DNA from: Oxalobacteraceae bacterium OTU3CAMAD1
GTDB lineage: Bacteria; Pseudomonadota; Gammaproteobacteria; Burkholderiales; Burkholderiaceae_D
DNA: 64,000 nucleotides
Direction of reading: 5' to 3'
Assembly: GCA_024123915.1 (NCBI GenBank)
Contig: CP099650.1
Location: forward strand, 7,316,001 to 7,380,000
Shown piece after piece: positions 1 through 8,693 of this stretch; within the stretch, counting starts at the first letter, position 1; each line of letters starts with the position of its first letter. The notes beneath the pieces were generated by a model, which was not told where the DNA came from, searched no databases, and saw nothing but the letters and a program-made list of their open reading frames with translations. A program made the position numbers and the translations under genes.

Positions 1-1415
1 GTATTGGCTTGATAGAACAGCTCATTGTCCAGCCCCGCGTAGCCAGAGGCCATCGAACGCTTGTTGACGATGATGCTCTTGGCCTTGTACGCCTCCAGGA
101 TCGGCATGCCGGCGATCGGCGATTTGGGATCCTTGGCGGCCGGGTTGACCACGTCGTTCGCACCCAGAATCAGCACCACGTCAGTCTGTCCGAATTCGCC
201 GTTGATGTCCTCCATCTCGAACACCTGGTCGTACGGCACCTCGGCCTCGGCCAGCAGCACGTTCATGTGGCCCGGCATGCGCCCCGCCACCGGGTGGATC
301 GCATACTTGACGCTCACGCCCTTGTGCGTCAGCTTCTCGACCAGTTCCTTGAGCGAGTGCTGCGCCCGCGCCACCGCCAGGCCGTAGCCCGGTACGATGA
401 TCACGCTCTCCGCGTTGGCCATGATGAAGGAGGCGTCGTCCGCCGATCCCGATTTGACCGGCCGCTGCTCCTTGGCCCCGCCGCCGCCCGCCTCCGCCGG
501 CACGCCGCCGAAGCCGCCCAAAATCACGTTGAAGAACGAGCGGTTCATCGCCTTGCACATGATATACGACAGGATCGCGCCGGACGAACCGACCAGCGAA
601 CCGGCGATGATCAACATCGCGTTATTGAGCGAGAAGCCGATGCCCGCCGCCGCCCAGCCGGAGTAGGAGTTCAGCATCGACACCACCACCGGCATGTCGG
701 CGCCGCCGATCGGGATGATGATCAACACGCCCAGCACGAAGGCGATCGCGGTCATGACCAGGAACGGCGTCCACGCCGGCTCGACACCGCCGGCAAAGCA
801 GAACACCAGCCCGAGGCCGACCATGACGATGGCCAGGATCAGGTTAAGCATGTGCTGGCCGGCGAAGCTGACCGGCGCGCCCTGAAACAGGCGGAACTTG
901 TATTTGCCCGACAGCTTGCCGAAGGCGATCACCGATCCGGAGAAGGTGATGGCCCCAACGAAGGTGCCGATGAACAGTTCGATGCGGTTCCCGAACGGCA
1001 GCGGTGTGCCGACGGCCGCGATGCCGAAGGCGTGCGGCTCGGACACCGCCGCCACCGCAATACACACCGCCGCGAGGCCGATCAGCGAGTGCATCGCCGC
1101 CACCAGTTCCGGCATCTTGGTCATCTCGACTTTTTTGGCCAGCACCGCGCCGATGCCGCCGCCGACCACCACGCCGACAAGCACCAGGCCGAGGCCCATG
1201 CCGCCGCCCGACCCTACACCCGCAGCAACGGCGTCCGCGCGCAGCTTGAGGATCAACGCGATCGTCGTCACCACCGCGATCGCCATGCCCGACATGCCGA
1301 AGGCGTTGCCGGTGCGCGCCGTGCCCGGCGACGACAGCCCTTTGAGCGCCTGGATGAAGCACACCGACGCGATGAGATACATCATCGTCACCAGGTTCAT
1401 GGAGATGAAGTTCAT
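1..1415 (-). CDS. pntB: NAD(P) transhydrogenase subunit beta, 3' end cut by window edge
   Basis: Membrane and NADP-binding subunit of the proton-translocating transhydrogenase, which uses the proton gradient to reduce NADP+ with NADH. The reading frame stays open from the ATG at 1415 to the window edge, giving about 471 residues. It starts MNFISMNLVTMMYLIASVCF, continues through Gly-rich membrane helices (VGSGGGMGLGLVLVGVVVGG) and ends in the NADP-binding domain (IVPGYGLAVARAQHSLKELV, GANDVVNPAAKD, SIIVNKRSMASGYAG). By comparison with E. coli PntB only roughly 25 C-terminal residues are missing. The start overlaps the pntAB stop by 4 bp (ATGA), which implies translational coupling in pntAA-pntAB-pntB. 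Confidence 0.95.
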   Translation of the reverse strand, partial: MNFISMNLVTMMYLIASVCFIQALKGLSSPGTARTGNAFGMSGMAIAVVTTIALILKLRADAVAAGVGSGGGMGLGLVLVGVVVGGGIGAVLAKKVEMTKMPELVAAMHSLIGLAAVCIAVAAVSEPHAFGIAAVGTPLPFGNRIELFIGTFVGAITFSGSVIAFGKLSGKYKFRLFQGAPVSFAGQHMLNLILAIVMVGLGLVFCFAGGVEPAWTPFLVMTAIAFVLGVLIIIPIGGADMPVVVSMLNSYSGWAAAGIGFSLNNAMLIIAGSLVGSSGAILSYIMCKAMNRSFFNVILGGFGGVPAEAGGGGAKEQRPVKSGSADDASFIMANAESVIIVPGYGLAVARAQHSLKELVEKLTHKGVSVKYAIHPVAGRMPGHMNVLLAEAEVPYDQVFEMEDINGEFGQTDVVLILGANDVVNPAAKDPKSPIAGMPILEAYKAKSIIVNKRSMASGYAGLDNELFYQAN

Positions 1416-1726
1416 GCGTGATCTCCCGGCTTGGCCTTCGGCTCCTTCTTGCGGAACATCTCCAGCATGCGCTGGGTGACCAGGAAGCCGCCAAACACGT
1501 TGACGGCGGCCAGCGCCACGGCGACTGTTCCCGCGACCTGCCCGATCACGCCCTCGGTGAGCGAGGCTGCCAGCATGGCGCCGACGATGATGATCGCCGA
1601 GACGGCGTTGGTCACCGCCATCAGCGGCGTGTGCAGCGCCGGCGTGACGGTCCAGACCACGTGGTAGCCGACGTAGATCGCCAGCACGAAGATGATGAGA
1701 TTGATGATGGTGTGGCTGACTTCCAT
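1412..1726 (-). CDS. pntAB: NAD(P) transhydrogenase subunit alpha part 2 (membrane part)
   Basis: 104-residue membrane segment corresponding to the C-terminal part of E. coli PntA, encoded separately as in many proteobacteria with a split alpha subunit. Three hydrophobic helices are visible (IINLIIFVLAIYVGYHVVW, LMAVTNAVSAIIIVGAMLA, VAGTVAVALAAVNVFGGFLV), followed by the family's typical end FLVTQRMLEMFRKKE. It lies 25 bp after pntAA and overlaps pntB by 4 bp, so the three genes form one operon and one complex in the inner membrane. Confidence 0.95.
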   Translation of the reverse strand: MEVSHTIINLIIFVLAIYVGYHVVWTVTPALHTPLMAVTNAVSAIIIVGAMLAASLTEGVIGQVAGTVAVALAAVNVFGGFLVTQRMLEMFRKKEPKAKPGDHA

Positions 1727-1751
1727 GATGTTCTCCGTTGTATTTTCTTCG

Positions 1752-2864
1752 TTATTTTCTTAAGAGTTCGCCGCCGGCGCACAGCAGGGTCGCCTTGATG
1801 ATCTCGTCCTCGCGGTCGATCACCAATTTGTCTTCCTTGTCGATGATCAGCTTGAGGAAATCGAGCACGTTGCGCGCATACAGGGCGGAGGCGTCGGCCG
1901 CCACCAGGGTCGCCAGATCTGGCTCGCCGACAATGTGCACGCCGTGCTTGACCACCGTTTTATTGAGCTCCGACAGCGGGCAGTTGCCGCCCTGCGACAC
2001 GGCCAGGTCGACGATCACGGAACCGGGCTTCATCGCCTTGACCGTCTCCTCGGAGATCAGCACCGGCGCCGGGCGCCCCGGGATCAGCGCGGTGGTGATG
2101 ATGATGTCGGCCAGCTTGGCGCGTTCGTGCACCAGCTCCGCCTGGCGGCGCATCCAGTCGGCCGGCATCGGCCGCGCATAGCCGCCCACGCCCTGCGCGA
2201 TCTCTTTTTCCTCGTCGGTGATGAAGGGCACGTCGATGAACTTCGCGCCCAGGGATTCGACCTGCTCCTTGACCGGCGGGCGCACGTCGGACGCCTCGAT
2301 GACGGCGCCGAGCCGCTTGGCCGTGGCGATGGCCTGCAGCCCGGCCACGCCCACGCCCATGATCAGCACCCGCGCCGCCTTGACCGTGCCGGCGGCCGTC
2401 ATCAGCATCGGCATGAAGCGCTGGTAGGTGTTGGCCGCCACCAGCACCGCCTTGTAGCCGGCGATGTTGGCCTGCGAGGACAGCACGTCCATCGACTGCG
2501 CGCGCGTGATGCGCGGCACCGCCTCGAGCGCGAAGGCTTGCAGTCCCGCCGTGGCCATCGCGGCGTTGTTGTCGGCGTCGAAGGGGTTGAGCATGCCGAT
2601 CACCACGGTGCCCGGCTTGATTTGCGTTCGTTCTTCGGCATTGGGGGCGCGCACCTTGAGCACCACGTCGGCCCCGTAGGCCTCGGCCGCGTCGACGATG
2701 CGCGCGCCGGCGGCCACATAGGCCTCGTCGGTGACCGAGGCGGCCAGCCCGGCGCCCGATTGCACCAGCACCTCGTGTTTGGCCGCCAGCTTCTTGACTG
2801 TTTCGGGTGTGGCTGCGACCCGGGTCTCCCCCGGCCTTGTCTCGGCCGGTACGCTTATTCTCAT
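1752..2864 (-). CDS. pntAA: NAD(P) transhydrogenase subunit alpha part 1 (NAD-binding)
   Basis: 370-residue cytoplasmic NAD(H)-binding domain I of the transhydrogenase, related to alanine dehydrogenase. The family start RISVPAETRPGETRVAATPE is present. The nucleotide-binding region follows (VLIMGVGVAGLQAIATAKRL, with GVGVAG as the Rossmann glycine motif), as does the RPPVKEQVESLGAKF segment. I chose ATG 2864 over an in-frame start 21 bp upstream because GGAGG lies 4 bases before it and the homologous domain begins here. First gene of pntAA-pntAB-pntB. The upstream region holds a small inverted repeat but no promoter I can name. Confidence 0.95.
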   Translation of the reverse strand: MRISVPAETRPGETRVAATPETVKKLAAKHEVLVQSGAGLAASVTDEAYVAAGARIVDAAEAYGADVVLKVRAPNAEERTQIKPGTVVIGMLNPFDADNNAAMATAGLQAFALEAVPRITRAQSMDVLSSQANIAGYKAVLVAANTYQRFMPMLMTAAGTVKAARVLIMGVGVAGLQAIATAKRLGAVIEASDVRPPVKEQVESLGAKFIDVPFITDEEKEIAQGVGGYARPMPADWMRRQAELVHERAKLADIIITTALIPGRPAPVLISEETVKAMKPGSVIVDLAVSQGGNCPLSELNKTVVKHGVHIVGEPDLATLVAADASALYARNVLDFLKLIIDKEDKLVIDREDEIIKATLLCAGGELLRK

Positions 2865-3167
2865 GGTGCCTCCAATGATTAACAAACTGACTAGAATCTA
2901 ACACGGAAATGCGGGCCTGCGGCCGTCCGGGGAACCCATCATACGGAATGTGTATTAATCAATACATGACGGTTTTATCACATCATTTATGACTATTTAT
3001 CATGAAATACCGTCGAAAATGCTGGATCTGGCGCAAAGCACACAGTCAATCACGGTTTATCCGCACAAACCTTGTTTTTGTTCAACACGAACTCATCTTT
3101 TAGCCATCGGGGTTTCAAACCAAACGTCCGGAACAGGCTAAAATGTCGGCTCTTTCAAGGATGACTC
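2865..3167. promoter_or_regulatory. divergent intergenic region between pntAA and nudJ
   Basis: 303 bp without a gene and AT-rich compared with its surroundings, so it probably carries both divergent promoters. Visible items are an inverted repeat TGTATT-AATC-AATACA at 2951-2966, on the pntAA side, and a TAAAAT -10-like hexamer near 3138-3143 before nudJ. An AAGGA ribosome binding site stands before the nudJ ATG. No riboswitch-like structure was seen by eye. Confidence 0.4.
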
Positions 3168-3665
3168 ATGCCGCGTATCTGGAAACCCTCTGTTACTGTT
3201 GCCGCCATCGTCGAAAAAGATGGCAAATTCCTGCTGATCGAAGAAGAGACCAGCGACGGCATCCGCATCAACCAGCCGGCCGGCCACCTCGACCCGCACG
3301 AATCGCTCGAGCAGGCCGTGATCCGCGAGACGCTCGAGGAGACGGCGTACGACTTCACGCCGACGGCGCTGGTGGGCATGTACATGTCGCGCTACACCTC
3401 CAACCGCACCGGCGAGGAAGTGACGTATTTGCGCTTCACGTTCTGCGGCACGCCCGGCGCGCAGCACGACCGCCCGCTTGACGAGGGCATCCTGCGCACG
3501 ATGTGGCTCACGCGCGACGAGCTGGCCGCCTGCGCCGACCGTCACCGCAGCCCCACCGTGCTGCAATGCGTCGATGAATACCTGGCCGGGCGCCGCGCCC
3601 CGCTGGAACTGATACAAACACACGCCTCCGTGTTCAAGGAGGCGGTGAGCACCGCTAATGGATAG
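3168..3665 (+). CDS. nudJ: NUDIX hydrolase, NudJ-type phosphatase
   Basis: 165-residue NUDIX hydrolase. The Nudix box GX5EX7REUXEE is at residues 39-58 (G39, E45, R53-E54, E57-E58); the following usual Gly is Ala. E. coli NudJ (about 153 aa) hydrolyses the thiamine precursor HMP-PP and some nucleoside phosphates, and its gene lies directly before mnmA, as here (15 bp apart). The linkage and overall length support the NudJ assignment; substrate is inferred from the family. An AAGGA ribosome binding site precedes the ATG. Confidence 0.85.
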   Translation: MPRIWKPSVTVAAIVEKDGKFLLIEEETSDGIRINQPAGHLDPHESLEQAVIRETLEETAYDFTPTALVGMYMSRYTSNRTGEEVTYLRFTFCGTPGAQHDRPLDEGILRTMWLTRDELAACADRHRSPTVLQCVDEYLAGRRAPLELIQTHASVFKEAVSTANG

Positions 3666-3680
3666 AAGGCTGGAAAAGCA

Positions 3681-4787
3681 ATGAGCAAGAAAAAAGTCGT
3701 GATCGGCATGTCGGGCGGGGTCGATTCCTCGGTCGCGGCCTGGATGCTGAAGGAACAGGGCTACGACGTGGTCGGCCTGTTCATGAAGAACTGGGAGGAC
3801 GACGACGACTCCGAATACTGCTCGACGCGCCAGGACTGGATCGACGCGGCCAGCGTGGCCGACGTCATCGGCGTCGACATCGAGGCGGTCAACTTCGCCA
3901 GCGAATACAAGGACCGCGTATTCGCCGACTTCCTGCGCGAGTACCAGGCCGGCCGCACGCCGAACCCGGACGTGCTGTGCAACGCCGAGATCAAATTCAA
4001 GGCCTTCCTCGACCACGCGATGCATTTGGGCGCGGACTTGATCGCCACCGGCCACTACGCGCGCGTGCGCCAGAACGGCGAGAAATTCGAGCTGCTCAAA
4101 GCCGTCGACCACACCAAGGACCAGAGCTACTTCCTGCACCGCCTGAACCAGGCGCAGTTGTCGAAGACCCTGTTCCCGCTGGGCGAAATCCCGAAGACCG
4201 AAGTGCGCCGGATCGCCGAACAACTCAAGCTGCCCAACGCCGCCAAGAAGGATTCGACCGGCATCTGCTTCATCGGCGAGCGTCCGTTCCGCGAGTTTTT
4301 AAACCGCTACCTGTCGTACAAGCCGGGACCGATGAAGACCGACGACGGCAAGACCGTCGGCGAGCATGTCGGCCTGTCGTTCTACACGCTGGGCCAGCGC
4401 AAGGGCATCGGCGTGGGCGGCATGAAGGCGTACAAGAACCCGGACGGCAGCAGCGACGCCTGGTACGTGGCGCGCAAGGACGTGGCCAACAACACGCTGT
4501 ACATCGTGCAGGGCCACGAGCATCCGTGGCTGCTGTCGTCGGACCTGCGCGCCGACCAGGCCAGCTGGATCGCCGGCGAGGCGCCGTCGCCGCGCGCGAT
4601 GGCGGCCAAGACGCGCTACCGCCAGGCCGACGTGGCGTGCGAGATCGCGCCCGAGGGCGACTCGGACTTCGCATTGAAATTCATGGATGCCCAATGGGCG
4701 GTCACGCCGGGCCAGTCGGCCGTGCTGTACGACGGCGACGTCTGCCTCGGCGGCGGCATCATCGACAGCTCCACCTTCGCCGCCTGA
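3681..4787 (+). CDS. mnmA: tRNA-specific 2-thiouridylase MnmA
   Basis: 368-residue enzyme that adds the 2-thio group to U34 of tRNA-Lys, -Glu and -Gln, using ATP and sulfur relayed by the Tus system. The PP-loop SGGVDSS is at residues 11-17. The two catalytic cysteines are C100 ([12 protein letters not shown]) and C196 ([11 protein letters not shown]), both in their family contexts. Length is normal. It sits 15 bp behind nudJ and is probably cotranscribed with it. A REP-like hairpin at 4810-4837 lies between it and the convergent receiver gene. Confidence 0.97.
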   Translation: MSKKKVVIGMSGGVDSSVAAWMLKEQGYDVVGLFMKNWEDDDDSEYCSTRQDWIDAASVADVIGVDIEAVNFASEYKDRVFADFLREYQAGRTPNPDVLCNAEIKFKAFLDHAMHLGADLIATGHYARVRQNGEKFELLKAVDHTKDQSYFLHRLNQAQLSKTLFPLGEIPKTEVRRIAEQLKLPNAAKKDSTGICFIGERPFREFLNRYLSYKPGPMKTDDGKTVGEHVGLSFYTLGQRKGIGVGGMKAYKNPDGSSDAWYVARKDVANNTLYIVQGHEHPWLLSSDLRADQASWIAGEAPSPRAMAAKTRYRQADVACEIAPEGDSDFALKFMDAQWAVTPGQSAVLYDGDVCLGGGIIDSSTFAA

Positions 4788-4809
4788 TAACCCAAACCCA
4801 TACTACGGA

Positions 4810-4837
4810 GGGGTCGTACCCCAAGGGGTACGACCCC
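4810..4837. repeat. REP-like hairpin, copy 1 (TCGT type)
   Basis: Perfect inverted repeat: GGGGTCGTACCCC at 4810-4822 and its complement at 4825-4837, separated by AA. It lies between the convergent ends of mnmA and the receiver gene. There is no T-run, so a classical intrinsic terminator is unlikely, although it may protect mRNA 3' ends. The same hairpin recurs at about 30165 and 40972, and a TCGG variant at 35870 and 58560. Confidence 0.85.
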
Positions 4838-4861
4838 GGCTTATGCGTCGCGGGTTGCGGG

Positions 4862-5302
4862 TCAGGCTTCGCCGCCCTCGCCGCCCTCGCCGGCTTCCGG
4901 CGCGGCGTCCTTCTCGGCCATCGCCGCGCGCTGGCGCTTGACCATCGCGATGACCACGTTGCGGATCGTGTTGAGCACCGTGTCGGCCTTGAACGGCTTG
5001 ACGATGAAGCCGCTCACACCCATCGCGTGCGCGGCCTGGATGGTGGCGGCGTCGAATTCGCTCGAGACCATGAAGATCAAGGTCTTGGGCCATTTGGCCC
5101 GGATCTCCTGCACCACGTCCTCGCCGTTTTCCATCTGCTCGCGGGCGATGCAGACGATGTGCGGGTTGAACTTGATCAGCAGCGCCAGGCCGGCGGCGCA
5201 GGTGTGGCTCTGGCCCACCACGTCGTAGCCGCCGTCGAGCAGCACCGTGTTGAGCAGGCCGCGCGCGACGGCGCTGGAATCGATAATGACCGCTTTTAAC
5301 AT
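4862..5302 (-). CDS. receiver-domain protein lacking the phospho-acceptor Asp
   Basis: 146-residue stand-alone CheY-like receiver domain with a Gly/Glu-rich tail (about residues 132-146) and no output domain. The fold markers are D8 (VIIDSS), S80 and the conserved Lys K102 (FIVKPFKAD). At the phosphorylation site, where receivers normally read (P)DLVLLD, this protein reads NPHIVCIAREQM: the Asp position is A53, and the second acidic residue near D8 is Ser. It may therefore be a phosphorylation-independent pseudo-receiver. Start MLKAVIID at 5302 is chosen by domain alignment, since the frame is open further upstream into xni. It lies 38 bp behind xni on the same strand. Confidence 0.8.
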   Translation of the reverse strand: MLKAVIIDSSAVARGLLNTVLLDGGYDVVGQSHTCAAGLALLIKFNPHIVCIAREQMENGEDVVQEIRAKWPKTLIFMVSSEFDAATIQAAHAMGVSGFIVKPFKADTVLNTIRNVVIAMVKRQRAAMAEKDAAPEAGEGGEGGEA

Positions 5303-5340
5303 CTTGCAAACCTTGTTCTGTTGAGTGCGCGCGCCACCGG

Positions 5341-6129
5341 TTATTGCCGGTCCCAGGCCAGCATATTCCAGGTCACGCCGACCCGCACATCTGTTTTCAA
5401 TTGCACCAATTGTCTCGAAAGATACAGCATTTCGCGCTCTTTTCGTAGAGTTTCGCCCAGCGTATCCTTCAGAATGCCGGCCCCGGCCATGATGGCGTCC
5501 AGATTGCCGTAAGTACGCAACAGTCGGGCCGCCGTCTTGACGCCCACCTTGGACACGCCGGGGATCGAGTCGGTGACGTCGCCCATCAGCGCCAGCAGGT
5601 CCGGCAATTGGTCGGCCGGCACGCCCCACTTCTGCTCGACCCAGGCGTGGTCGTGCCATTCGCTCTTGAAATGGTCCCACACGCGCGCGCCGTGGGCGAT
5701 CAGGCCGTGCAGGTCCTTGTCGGTGGTGGCGATGGTGGCCTCGCCGCGGCCGTCGGCCAGCCAGCGCAGCACCACGGTGCCGATGACGTCGTCGGCCTCG
5801 ACCTCGGGCAGCGAGACCACGTGCATGCCGAAGCCGGCGAGCTTGTCGTAGAAGGCCGGCAGCGCCTCGCGCAGTGGGGTGGGCATCGGCGCGCGGCCCT
5901 CGCGGTAGCCGGCGTACAGGTCGTGGCGCCAGGTGCGTCCGCCGAAGTCGAAGGCCGGCAGTACGTGGGTCGGTTCGTGGTCGTGCAGCAGGGTGCGGAA
6001 CGACGACAGCGCGTGGCGCAACGCGATGTCGGCCTTCTCGGCGCTATCGGGTTCAGGGCTGGCTTCGTAGACGCGGCGCACGATGTTGAGGCCGTCGATG
6101 GCAAGGAGTCGACCCATGTTCAAATTCAT
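5341..6129 (-). CDS. xni: 5'-3' exonuclease / flap endonuclease Xni (ExoIX-like)
   Basis: 262-residue protein of the 5'-nuclease family (the nuclease half of DNA polymerase I without the polymerase). The metal-site motifs are recognisable: AIDGLNIVRR at the N terminus, EVEADDVIGT, TTDKDLHGLI, and the helix-3-turn-helix GDVTDSIPGVSKVGVKTAARLL region (GD.TDSIPG). E. coli Xni is about 251 residues. Two starts are possible, ATG 6129 (MNLNMGRLL) or ATG 6117 (MGRLL); neither has a strong ribosome binding site. A 14-bp palindrome GGCTTGATCAAGCC at 6133-6146 lies just upstream. Confidence 0.88.
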   Translation of the reverse strand: MNLNMGRLLAIDGLNIVRRVYEASPEPDSAEKADIALRHALSSFRTLLHDHEPTHVLPAFDFGGRTWRHDLYAGYREGRAPMPTPLREALPAFYDKLAGFGMHVVSLPEVEADDVIGTVVLRWLADGRGEATIATTDKDLHGLIAHGARVWDHFKSEWHDHAWVEQKWGVPADQLPDLLALMGDVTDSIPGVSKVGVKTAARLLRTYGNLDAIMAGAGILKDTLGETLRKEREMLYLSRQLVQLKTDVRVGVTWNMLAWDRQ

Positions 6130-6172
6130 CCGGGCTTGATCAAGCCGCCATTTTACCCGACGTGGCTAGACC

Positions 6173-6844
6173 TTACTTCAACAGCTCATACGGCCCGCCG
6201 CGCTCGATCGCGCGCTGGAAGGCCGGGCGGGCGTGGATGCGCTTGAGGAAATCGGTCAGCTTGGGACGGTTGGCGTCGAGCCCGCCACGGGCGGCGGCGG
6301 CCTCCAGCGGAAAACTCATCTGGATGTCCGCCGCGCTGAACTCGGCGCCGGCGAACCACGGCGCGGCGGCCAGCTCGTTTTCCAGGTACGTCAGCTGCGC
6401 CTCGATCTGCGGCAGGATGTAACTGCCCTTGACCTTGCGCGCGATGGCCTTGGCGATCGGCTTGACGAAGAACGGCGCCGGACTGGTCTCGACGCGGTCG
6501 AACACCAACTTCATCAGCAGCGGCGCCATCGCCGAGCCTTCGGCGAAGTGCAGGAAATAGGTCCAGCGGCGACGCTCGGCGGTGCCCGCCGGCGGCACCA
6601 GGCGGCCATTGCCATAGGTTTCGACCAGGTATTCGACGATCGCACCCGACTCGGCCACGACGACGCCGTTGTCGGTGATCACCGGCGACTTGCCCAGCGG
6701 GTGGACCGCGCGCAGCTCCGGCGGCGCCAACATCGTCTTCGGATCGCGCTGGTAGCGCACGATCTCGTACTCCAACCCCAGTTCCTCGAGCAGCCAGAGC
6801 ACGCGCTGCGAGCGCGAATTGTTGAGGTGGTGGACGACGATCAT
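6173..6844 (-). CDS. glutathione S-transferase family protein
   Basis: 223-residue cytosolic GST. The N-terminal thioredoxin-like domain shows HHLNNSRSQRVLWLLEELGLEYE and the cis-Pro region HPLGKSPVI, then AESGAIVEYLVETY. An all-helical C-terminal domain follows, with the FSAADIQMSFPLEAA segment. ATG 6844 is used because the GST domain begins immediately; the frame stays open upstream but carries no homologous sequence. Substrate is unknown. Same strand as xni and 43 bp before it. This is the first of three GST genes in the window. Confidence 0.88.
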   Translation of the reverse strand: MIVVHHLNNSRSQRVLWLLEELGLEYEIVRYQRDPKTMLAPPELRAVHPLGKSPVITDNGVVVAESGAIVEYLVETYGNGRLVPPAGTAERRRWTYFLHFAEGSAMAPLLMKLVFDRVETSPAPFFVKPIAKAIARKVKGSYILPQIEAQLTYLENELAAAPWFAGAEFSAADIQMSFPLEAAAARGGLDANRPKLTDFLKRIHARPAFQRAIERGGPYELLK

Positions 6845-6993
6845 GGTGGTTTCCCGAAAAAAGAACGGCCGTGCGCCGCGACGCGCTAGCTTAGCATTAT
6901 TGGCTGGCGCGCGTCGCTGACCGATGGGTAATGGATTCCTGCAAGAAACAGCAGTACACTGGTTCCTTCCAGCCGCCGCCATCCGGACCGCCC

Positions 6994-8601
6994 ATGAATC
7001 TGTTTTCCCCGCGCTACCTCGCCTTCGTCGCCGCCGTCGTCACCCTGCTCGCCTCGCTGGCCCTGGGCGCGCCGTGGTGGATACCGCTGATCGCCGCCGC
7101 GCTCACCGTCGTCGGCGTCACCGACCTGCTGCAAACCAAGCGCGCGCTGCGCCGCAACTACCCGATCCTGGCGCACTTCCGCTTCTTCTTCGAAGCGATC
7201 CGCCCCGAGATCCGCCAATACCTGCTGGAGGACGACACGGTGGCCGCGCCGTTCTCGCGCAACCAGCGCAGCATCGTCTATCAGCGTGCCAAGATGGACA
7301 CCGACAAGCGCCCCTTCGGCACCCAGCTCGATGTCTACGCGCCAGGCTACGAATGGATCAACCACGCCATCGTGCCGGCCCAGGAACAGGGCCACGACTT
7401 CCGCATCGAAATCGGCAACCACCCGGACTGCCCGCGCGCGCAACCCTATTCGGCCAGCGTGTTCAACATCTCGGCGATGAGCTTTGGCGCGCTGTCGGCC
7501 AACGCCATCCTGGCGCTCAACGGCGGCGCCAAGGCCGGTGGCTTCATGCACGACACCGGCGAAGGCAGCATCAGCCCCTACCACCGCCAGAACGGCGGCG
7601 ACCTGGTATGGGAGATCGGCTCGGGCTACTTCGGCTGCCGCGATGCCGACGGCCGCTTCTCCGAGGCGAACTTCGTCGCCAACGCCGCCTCGCCGCAAGT
7701 GAAAATGATCGAATTGAAGCTGTCGCAGGGGGCCAAGCCGGGCCACGGCGGCGTGCTGCCGGGCGCCAAGGTGACCATCGAAATCGCCACCACGCGCGGC
7801 GTCACACTGGGGGTCGACTGCGTCTCGCCGTCGAGCCACTCCGCTTTTAGCACCCCGCTCGAAATGCTGGCGTTTATCGACAGGCTGCGCAATCTGTCGG
7901 GCGGCAAGCCGACCGGCTTCAAGCTCGCCATCGGCCACCCATGGGAATTCTTCGGCATCGTCAAGGCGATGCTGGCGACCGGCATCACGCCGGACTTCAT
8001 CGTCGTCGACGGCGGCGAGGGCGGCACCGGCGCCGCGCCGCTCGAATTCACCGACCATGTGGGCACGCCGCTGCAGGAGGCGCTGCTGCTGGTGCATAAC
8101 ACGCTGGTCGGCGCCAATTTGCGCGACAAGATCAAGATCGGCGCGTCGGGCAAGATCATCACCGCGTTCGACGTCGCCCGCATCATCGCCATGGGCGCCG
8201 ACTGGTGCAATTCGGCGCGCGGCTTCATGTTCGCGCTCGGGTGCATACAGTCGCAAAGCTGCCACACCGACAAATGCCCGACCGGCGTGGCCACGCAAGA
8301 TCAGAACCGCCAGCGCGCGCTGGTGGTGCCAGACAAGATGCTGCGCGTGACGCACTTCCACCAGAACACCATGGCCGCGCTGGCGCAGCTGATCGCCGCC
8401 GCCGGCCTGACGCACCCGTCGCAGCTCAAGCCGCGCCACCTGGTGCGGCGCATCTCGCCCAACCAGGTCAAGCTGGTGTCGCAGTTGCTGCCGTATCTGG
8501 AGGCCGGACAGCTGCTCGACCCGAGCCAGCTGGCGCGCCTGCCGCCGGTGTTCGGGTTGTATTGGCCGATGGCGCAGGCGGAGTCGTTCAATCCCTTGTG
8601 A
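6994..8601 (+). CDS. FMN-binding glutamate synthase family protein
   Basis: 535-residue protein with two N-terminal membrane helices (about residues 5-40, LAFVAAVVTLLASLALGAPWW) fused to a glutamate-synthase alpha-subunit FMN/iron-sulfur domain. Visible motifs are NISAMSFGALSANAI, HDTGEGSISPYH, PGHGGVLPGAKVT, VDGGEGGTGAAPLEF, KIGASGKIITAFD and the 3Fe-4S cysteine cluster CIQSQSCHTDKCPTG. It lacks the amidotransferase domain, so it is not a complete GltB; its true reaction is not established. ATG 6994 fits the domain start. The last 44 bp of the gene are repeated imperfectly after poxB at 10440-10484. Confidence 0.85.
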   Translation: MNLFSPRYLAFVAAVVTLLASLALGAPWWIPLIAAALTVVGVTDLLQTKRALRRNYPILAHFRFFFEAIRPEIRQYLLEDDTVAAPFSRNQRSIVYQRAKMDTDKRPFGTQLDVYAPGYEWINHAIVPAQEQGHDFRIEIGNHPDCPRAQPYSASVFNISAMSFGALSANAILALNGGAKAGGFMHDTGEGSISPYHRQNGGDLVWEIGSGYFGCRDADGRFSEANFVANAASPQVKMIELKLSQGAKPGHGGVLPGAKVTIEIATTRGVTLGVDCVSPSSHSAFSTPLEMLAFIDRLRNLSGGKPTGFKLAIGHPWEFFGIVKAMLATGITPDFIVVDGGEGGTGAAPLEFTDHVGTPLQEALLLVHNTLVGANLRDKIKIGASGKIITAFDVARIIAMGADWCNSARGFMFALGCIQSQSCHTDKCPTGVATQDQNRQRALVVPDKMLRVTHFHQNTMAALAQLIAAAGLTHPSQLKPRHLVRRISPNQVKLVSQLLPYLEAGQLLDPSQLARLPPVFGLYWPMAQAESFNPL

Positions 8602-8693
8602 GGCCCTCCACAATAGGAGATGGAAAGGCGTGCGGCACTCACCTACACTCGGTTCTCAGATAATTTTTTAACATTTATTTGGGAGGTCGGAGT

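Noticed and set aside
4810..4837. REP-like hairpins as classical intrinsic terminators
   Set aside because: None of the five copies is followed by a T-run; they are recorded as repeats instead.
6133..6146. 14-bp palindrome GGCTTGATCAAGCC as FNR/Anr site
   Set aside because: It lacks the TTGAT-N4-ATCAA spacing; it may be chance or a weak hairpin before xni.
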